A DNA stretch of 7,355 nt from Bacteroidaceae bacterium (GTDB lineage Bacteria; Bacteroidota; Bacteroidia; Bacteroidales; Bacteroidaceae), in assembly GCA_900770665.1 (NCBI GenBank), contig CAAGKZ010000031.1, positions 1-7,355 on the forward strand. The letters are read 5' to 3'. Below are positions 6,801 through 7,355 of this stretch, piece by piece. Within the stretch, counting starts at the first letter, position 1, and each line of letters starts with the position of its first letter. The position numbers and the translations under genes were made by a program. The notes under the pieces were generated by a model. The model saw only the letters and a list, made by a program, of their open reading frames with translations, ran no database searches and had not been told where the DNA came from.

Positions 6801-7225
6801 TGCATTCAACGGCTCCCGACAAGCAGATTACGCTTACTTGCTCGTCTGTATATAAACAGTATACGATAAAGGGTATATACTCAAAGAGTTTAAGCGCAAA
6901 TCTTGACAACGGCAATTATGTATATGCCGTTAACAAGGTCGGTGAATGGCAGAAAATGGCGTTGAGTACATCTTTGGTTCCTTTCCGCTTGTATCTGACT
7001 ATGGCCAACAGCGATGGCTCAAGCGTAGAGGCCGGTGATGTTATTGAGCAGTCTATACGTATGCGTCTTATTGGCGAGGAGAGCGAGAACGGCACAACAG
7101 TCATTTATGAGGTCGAGGAAGAACAACCGGTAGAGGATGTGATCTACGACCTCCAAGGCCGTCGTGTATTTGAGCCCAAGAAAGGCAGCCTTTATATTAT
7201 AAATAATAAGAAAGTGATATTTTAA
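818..7225 (+). CDS. Giant secreted BspA-type leucine-rich-repeat surface protein (2135 aa)
   Basis: Large exported modular protein of the BspA/LRR_5 group. Order of parts by residue: signal peptide 1-23; Ala/Arg-rich linker about 24-91; LRR modules A1 92-291, A2 302-628 (with a helical insert about 329-460) and A3 629-805; LRR_5 block about 840-981; tandem units B1 992-1346 and B2 1347-1700; beta-rich domains 1708-1900 and 1901-2062; tail 2105-2135. The BspA repeat signature, AF..C..L followed by a short strand and often P.S/V..I, recurs throughout (AFKDCKNLKEF, AFFGCTNLETV, AFAGCTNLKSI, AFNGCSSLMKV). Many repeats end in a cap such as WAQYADHIQ. I see no catalytic motif. Known BspA proteins act as adhesins for host proteins or other bacteria; the ligand here is unknown. 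It is expected at the cell surface or secreted. The gene appears monocistronic: 258 bp of intergenic DNA precede it and a promoter-like sequence follows. The frame is intact, so it is probably expressed. Confidence 0.93.
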   Translation: MKRKLIFLFAVALCITMALPTKAQTDDTGTALEAESKKTLPYPRATKAVPASAMEYDSIAGCFVVRDTIVPSRAAARSGAARTVVTRAAVAYTEDGVQYGYFGDQLSSNNMAEMRQIVESWTTLIPNIDIDEVLSPAPDKETWYMQIVGVDNDDLDDADGEMRIYNDIGTTYNYKTIAIDSTALRGNEHIKKVVFEDCASASENANTYLRMVIHDGAFKDCKNLKEFNMYYLVTAGTNNYQMLYPWDIYIGDNVFDGCHPDFRIVVAPQLYNYFIVDDNWGKYADRIVASDYLPTTYDPITFEGVTYDYAANSLNTLPTSELTRLQSSWWNAAIIGAEVAIAIATWGIANSSITSAKASLQTSIDAAKIKFDFAKWYLGNTELMFKNAIKDNLQTIIESARAAHQTALLAYTTATEAYTSALGATVATDTYYMIAAGVSATSVAGVNGLSYIANTVGNKARREPTWAMTGQWLFTESKHTIYHMYVKDVENRETITLYNDIGSAYNYKTVAIGRDAFRGKNNLRTLKFEDVNTGEMYASMTVVIPDSAFFGCTNLETVDLIMRSNYTDRDVALGPENFILCGEDIFAGCDTTKLKIRVGAEMYDEFAENIYWKQYKNCLVAVDVPEVVDYTDYGAQYSYSFENSTLKKQEYLGEHTIEYLHIIGPDVEELSSQNGEVGLFNDIGIYNNYSLDYVKNKAFYGCNELKGISMFDLKGFGGLGDAYGDLSLVLQDSAFAYCPNLEYINMLYFRTDGTNSVEPMAPGRVQLEEGVFAGSDKFKVKMVTTAVEDFKADTAWAKYEDKFLPSFILTEDVVLMETLEACGMEYESPITGGNFDIYDVMKVTDPAALDGKFQGKELTVFYDFKAFECINLEYIGEAWFKDCTKLQGIWLPSTLKVIRAQAFSNCQLLDDVVIPASVITVANEAFAGCTNLKSITFLSSTPAGLGENVFDNLPEDYVIYVPEAAVETYKATWAQYADHIQTISNKHTGIFEVTLTEPGTLAQELGLTITGTDPLLIAGNYSKYDSLKVVGPVNGTDIGVIRIMAGRDVDNCEDIYPRNLKYLDLYDAHIKAGGEDYNQDGSNDRITEDNCIDTYMFWELDVLETLILPKSVTKIKDYAFNNCNALRRVVIGDNTTSIGEEVTHDSPMLQEVILLCNEVPATDADAWSEKTPIAIFYTPNSYRDHISGSRVYYTRGDSIASPFEDDALLRALAEKRIFTMNDFATLESVDNLINGNSEIKKFNELIMAVEVKELGDNSLSGCSNLEEVMLPLSVEKITAGAFNGCSSLMKVNVLCDSIPTLAENAFESLPEDFVIYVEAGKEDAYRKAWSQYADHIQGYKQQTDEIKVVTVTEPGTLAEALGFTVNMDSPSDVGRIGGDLISIKALKVNGPINGKDIAVLRMLGGREEEDAEEVTLARMTYLDLYDATICTDPDNICFNRDGTNDYVENDNEIPEHMFWKLDRLQTVILPKNVTKIDENAFYDCLNIETIVVGDSTTYIGNDAFGKCKSLKNIVFLCNVKAELNGDVFTDPVSDQPYQVEKMYVPLSMHNAYVADREYTTHTKEFCSNYDEDALFRAYGSHAVMSNDQLRNVTNINGWFKHHNDITDLTSLGVSAVDSITNTTFASLQGLKKIALPAKLTVLEENAFAANTKLQYVDFANCENSEIITQSNISGLGLNQDALIYAPEEFAATGLTNVVYGSEGNLKCDHFTISDNREYVVPREFRAGTISYDRQFAKGEKTTLCLPFGIKVPAGVKAYIMSGEVEDAIFISRVDSMEAGKPYLVVADEDMTLSIQVETLVPVTPDILPQLSEDYFAMTGTLTPISKAEAAQQSLYILGDDACWHLVKGAKDGEPALARYRAFVRATKDAAPDVVNMYELIDELTIADGNITAFENPEEKVVGTLSYTRTINNDWNALYVPFQIELTDEFLANYDVAYINDVRSYDWNDDGELDDWEVEIIKIKNTGKLNANHPYVIRPKSDDAINLNITQYNTMLHSTAPDKQITLTCSSVYKQYTIKGIYSKSLSANLDNGNYVYAVNKVGEWQKMALSTSLVPFRLYLTMANSDGSSVEAGDVIEQSIRMRLIGEESENGTTVIYEVEEEQPVEDVIYDLQGRRVFEPKKGSLYIINNKKVIF
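1091..3232 (+). repeat. Three divergent LRR modules A1-A3 (residues 92-291, 302-628, 629-805)
   Basis: Each copy opens with a Y.DYG/Y.YDY-like strand. It continues with a strand ending in (I/L)(Y/F)NDIG followed by YNYK or NNYS, then three LRR units beginning with A(F/L)RG or AFYGC, AF(K/F/A).C and (V/I)FAG or VFDGC, and closes with a (W)..KY/QYK.. cap. A1 has IYNDIGTTYNYKTIAI, A2 has LYNDIGSAYNYKTVAI and A3 has LFNDIGIYNNYS. A1 and A2 are closer to each other than to A3. The DNA of the copies has diverged clearly, so the duplication is old rather than a recent slippage product. A2 is longer only because of its insert. No Pfam name for the NDIG element comes to mind; the LRR parts fit LRR_5. 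Confidence 0.75.
1802..2200 (+). other. Hydrophobic/helical insert of about 130 residues within LRR module A2
   Basis: Residues 329-460 have none of the LRR spacing around them. They start with WWNAAIIGAEVAIAIATWG, a nearly uninterrupted apolar stretch. About 80 residues of Ala/Ser/Lys-rich, probably alpha-helical sequence follow (SAKASLQTSIDAAKIKFDFA, ARAAHQTALLAYTTATEAY). They end with a second apolar Gly/Ala/Ser-rich stretch (YYMIAAGVSATSVAGVNGL) and a basic ARRE. A1 lacks it at the equivalent place. By hand count the G+C of 1861-2040 is about 36%, against 42-47% in sampled flanks, and codons such as TCA and GCA are more frequent. The role is unknown: a membrane-contacting helical hairpin or a packing domain are both possible. 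Confidence 0.65.
3335..3760 (+). other. LRR_5 block with YADHIQ cap (about residues 840-981)
   Basis: A compact run of canonical BspA repeats: AFECINLEYIGEAWFKDC, then KLQGIWLPSTLKVIRAQAF, LLDDVVIPASVITVANEAF and AGCTNLKSITFLS. It closes with a non-repeat cap, NVFDNLPEDYVIYVPEAA, ending in TWAQYADHIQ. The same cap recurs at the end of unit B1 (SLPEDFVIYVEAGKEDAY, then WSQYADHIQ), showing that block-plus-cap has been copied as a unit. Its left edge, next to A3, is approximate. Confidence 0.75.
3791..5917 (+). repeat. Tandem duplication of a ~356-residue 'EPGTL' plus LRR unit (B1, B2)
   Basis: B1 (residues 992-1346) and B2 (1347-1700) line up along their length. Shared markers are VT.TEPGTLA..LG (EP at 997-998 and 1353-1354), LKVVGPVNGTDI versus LKVNGPINGKDI, YLDLYDA, MFWELD versus MFWKLD (Met 1096 and 1457), LPKSVTKI versus LPKNVTKI, and DDALLRA versus DEDALFRA (Ala 1207 and 1573). 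The head matches a module I know from many Bacteroides and Prevotella LRR proteins: GTL, then a GP-NGTDI-IR-MAG stretch, then LDL..A.I, then YMF and LRRs. The second half of B2 lacks the YADHIQ cap and ends differently (GLTNVVYG), so B2 has been remodelled where it joins the C-terminal region. Confidence 0.85.
5939..7003 (+). repeat. Two related C-terminal beta-rich domains (residues 1708-1900 and 1901-2062)
   Basis: Both copies share a skeleton. It begins with a strand containing SYDRQF or SYTRTI, then LCLPFGI or LYVPFQI, then GKPYLVV or NHPYVIR followed by a Leu/Ile strand (LSIQV, LNITQ). Next comes a (T)G.(L/Y) strand (MTGTLTPIS, IKGIYSKSL), YILGDDACWHL versus YVYAVNKVGEWQK, and finally an R-containing strand (RYRAFV, PFRLYL). 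The second copy matches a domain common at the C-terminus of Bacteroidetes surface proteins, whose first part usually reads like SYTRTF....W..LYVPF. The first copy is more diverged. They are probably a structural stalk or cargo-presenting region before the tail; no enzyme motif is visible. Confidence 0.65.
6650..6685 (+). other. EF-hand-type calcium-binding loop (residues 1945-1956)
   Basis: DWNDDGELDDWE fits the 12-residue EF-hand loop at every key place: D1, N3, D5, G6, Leu8, D9 and E12. It sits between two strands of the second C-terminal domain, as DxDxDG loops often do in this domain in related proteins. Calcium binding is inferred from the pattern; there is no flanking helix pair, so it is a loop on a beta scaffold, not a calmodulin-type hand. 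Confidence 0.65.
7130..7222 (+). other. C-terminal 'YDLQGRRV' sorting-type tail
   Basis: The last 31 residues (2105-2135) contain DVIYDLQGRRV, a short basic turn (EPKKG) and LYIINNKKVIF. This is the form of the C-terminal domain found on many secreted Bacteroidetes proteins, related to the type IX secretion (T9SS) sorting signals, which typically end with a G-x-Y-I-(V/I)-N-G/N-K-K strand. Whether this organism uses T9SS cannot be told from the window. Confidence 0.65.
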
Positions 7226-7252
7226 GAAATCTGTTTTGTCATTCTATATTTG
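7220..7252 (+). promoter_or_regulatory. Promoter-like sequence directly after the LRR gene
   Basis: TATATTTG at 7245-7252 is an exact TAnnTTTG match and continues as TTTGCA, frequent at Bacteroidales promoters. TTTT at 7220-7223, overlapping the stop codon, lies 21 bases upstream. This gives the same element and nearly the same spacing as in the promoter before the LRR gene. A transcript would begin near 7257-7260. Its gene would lie beyond the right edge; no start codon with an open frame is visible before 7355. Confidence 0.4.
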
Positions 7253-7261
7253 CAGAACGAA

Positions 7262-7291
7262 ACGAAGATAGCGAATATTCGCTATCTTCGT
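7262..7291. terminator. Perfect 30-nt palindrome: terminator hairpin or operator
   Basis: ACGAAGATAGCGAAT (7262-7276) is followed at once by its exact reverse complement (7277-7291). As RNA it could form a stem of about 13 bp with a 4-nt loop, 37 nt after the stop codon, so it may end the LRR transcript. Against a simple terminator, AAGTGAAC follows instead of a T-run, and on the other strand only TTCGTTCT follows. It also begins ten bases after a promoter-like -7 element, where an operator or a 5'-leader hairpin of the next gene would sit. Confidence 0.4.
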
Positions 7292-7355
7292 AAGTGAACA
7301 GAAGTAGTAAAGGATAAAGATTATTAACTGTCATTGGTACTGAAGATACCGTTCA

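Noticed and set aside
872..7104. Many open frames of 60-168 codons on the minus strand, and a few on the plus strand, within the LRR gene
   Set aside because: They all overlap the 2135-codon gene, lack plausible starts or family motifs, and arise from its codon pattern on the opposite strand.
7326..7355. Minus-strand frame entering from the right edge, ending in NGIFSTNDS and a stop, as the end of a convergent gene
   Set aside because: Only nine codons are visible, with no recognisable motif; it cannot be supported without sequence to the right.
1..7355. CRISPR array, tRNA or rRNA genes, toxin-antitoxin pair or defence operon
   Set aside because: No regularly spaced repeats with spacers, no tRNA-like cloverleaf and no rRNA sequence were seen. 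The window holds one intact gene, so no multi-gene system can be supported.

Overview
The window looks like chromosomal DNA from a Bacteroidales bacterium of the Bacteroides, Prevotella or Muribaculaceae kind, probably gut or oral. Three observations point there: promoter-like sequences of the Bacteroidetes type (TAnnTTTG at the -7 position) with no Shine-Dalgarno sequence before the start codon; one giant secreted BspA-type leucine-rich-repeat protein built from modules typical of this order; and a C-terminal tail of the 'YDLQGRRV ... INNKK' kind. The genus cannot be fixed from this window.

Layout. Bases 1-559 hold a decayed piece of an IS4-type (DUF4372/DDE) transposase on the minus strand, broken by an in-frame stop and lacking both ends. 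Bases 560-817 are intergenic. They carry two pairs of short direct repeats with a 12-bp period, a Bacteroidetes-type promoter ending at 736 and an A10 tract in the predicted leader. Bases 818-7225 are a single uninterrupted gene for a 2135-residue exported protein. Bases 7226-7355 contain a second promoter-like sequence right after the stop codon and a perfect 30-nt palindrome. No gene is recognisable after it.

The large protein is a mosaic. It runs: signal peptide; Ala/Arg-rich linker; three divergent copies of an LRR module (A1-A3), the second interrupted by about 130 residues of hydrophobic and helical sequence; a short LRR_5 block; two tandem copies of a unit of about 356 residues (B1, B2) starting with an 'EPGTL' motif and containing BspA LRRs; two related beta-rich domains, the second carrying a textbook EF-hand loop; and a sorting-type tail. 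It most likely sits outside the outer membrane or is secreted. Its ligand cannot be read from the sequence. Characterised BspA proteins bind host matrix proteins or other bacteria, but that is family knowledge, not something shown here.

The parts that stand out are the helical insert inside an LRR module, the EF-hand loop together with its degenerate counterparts in B1 and B2, and the promoter-plus-palindrome arrangement after the gene. Only one intact gene is present, so no multi-gene system can be claimed.
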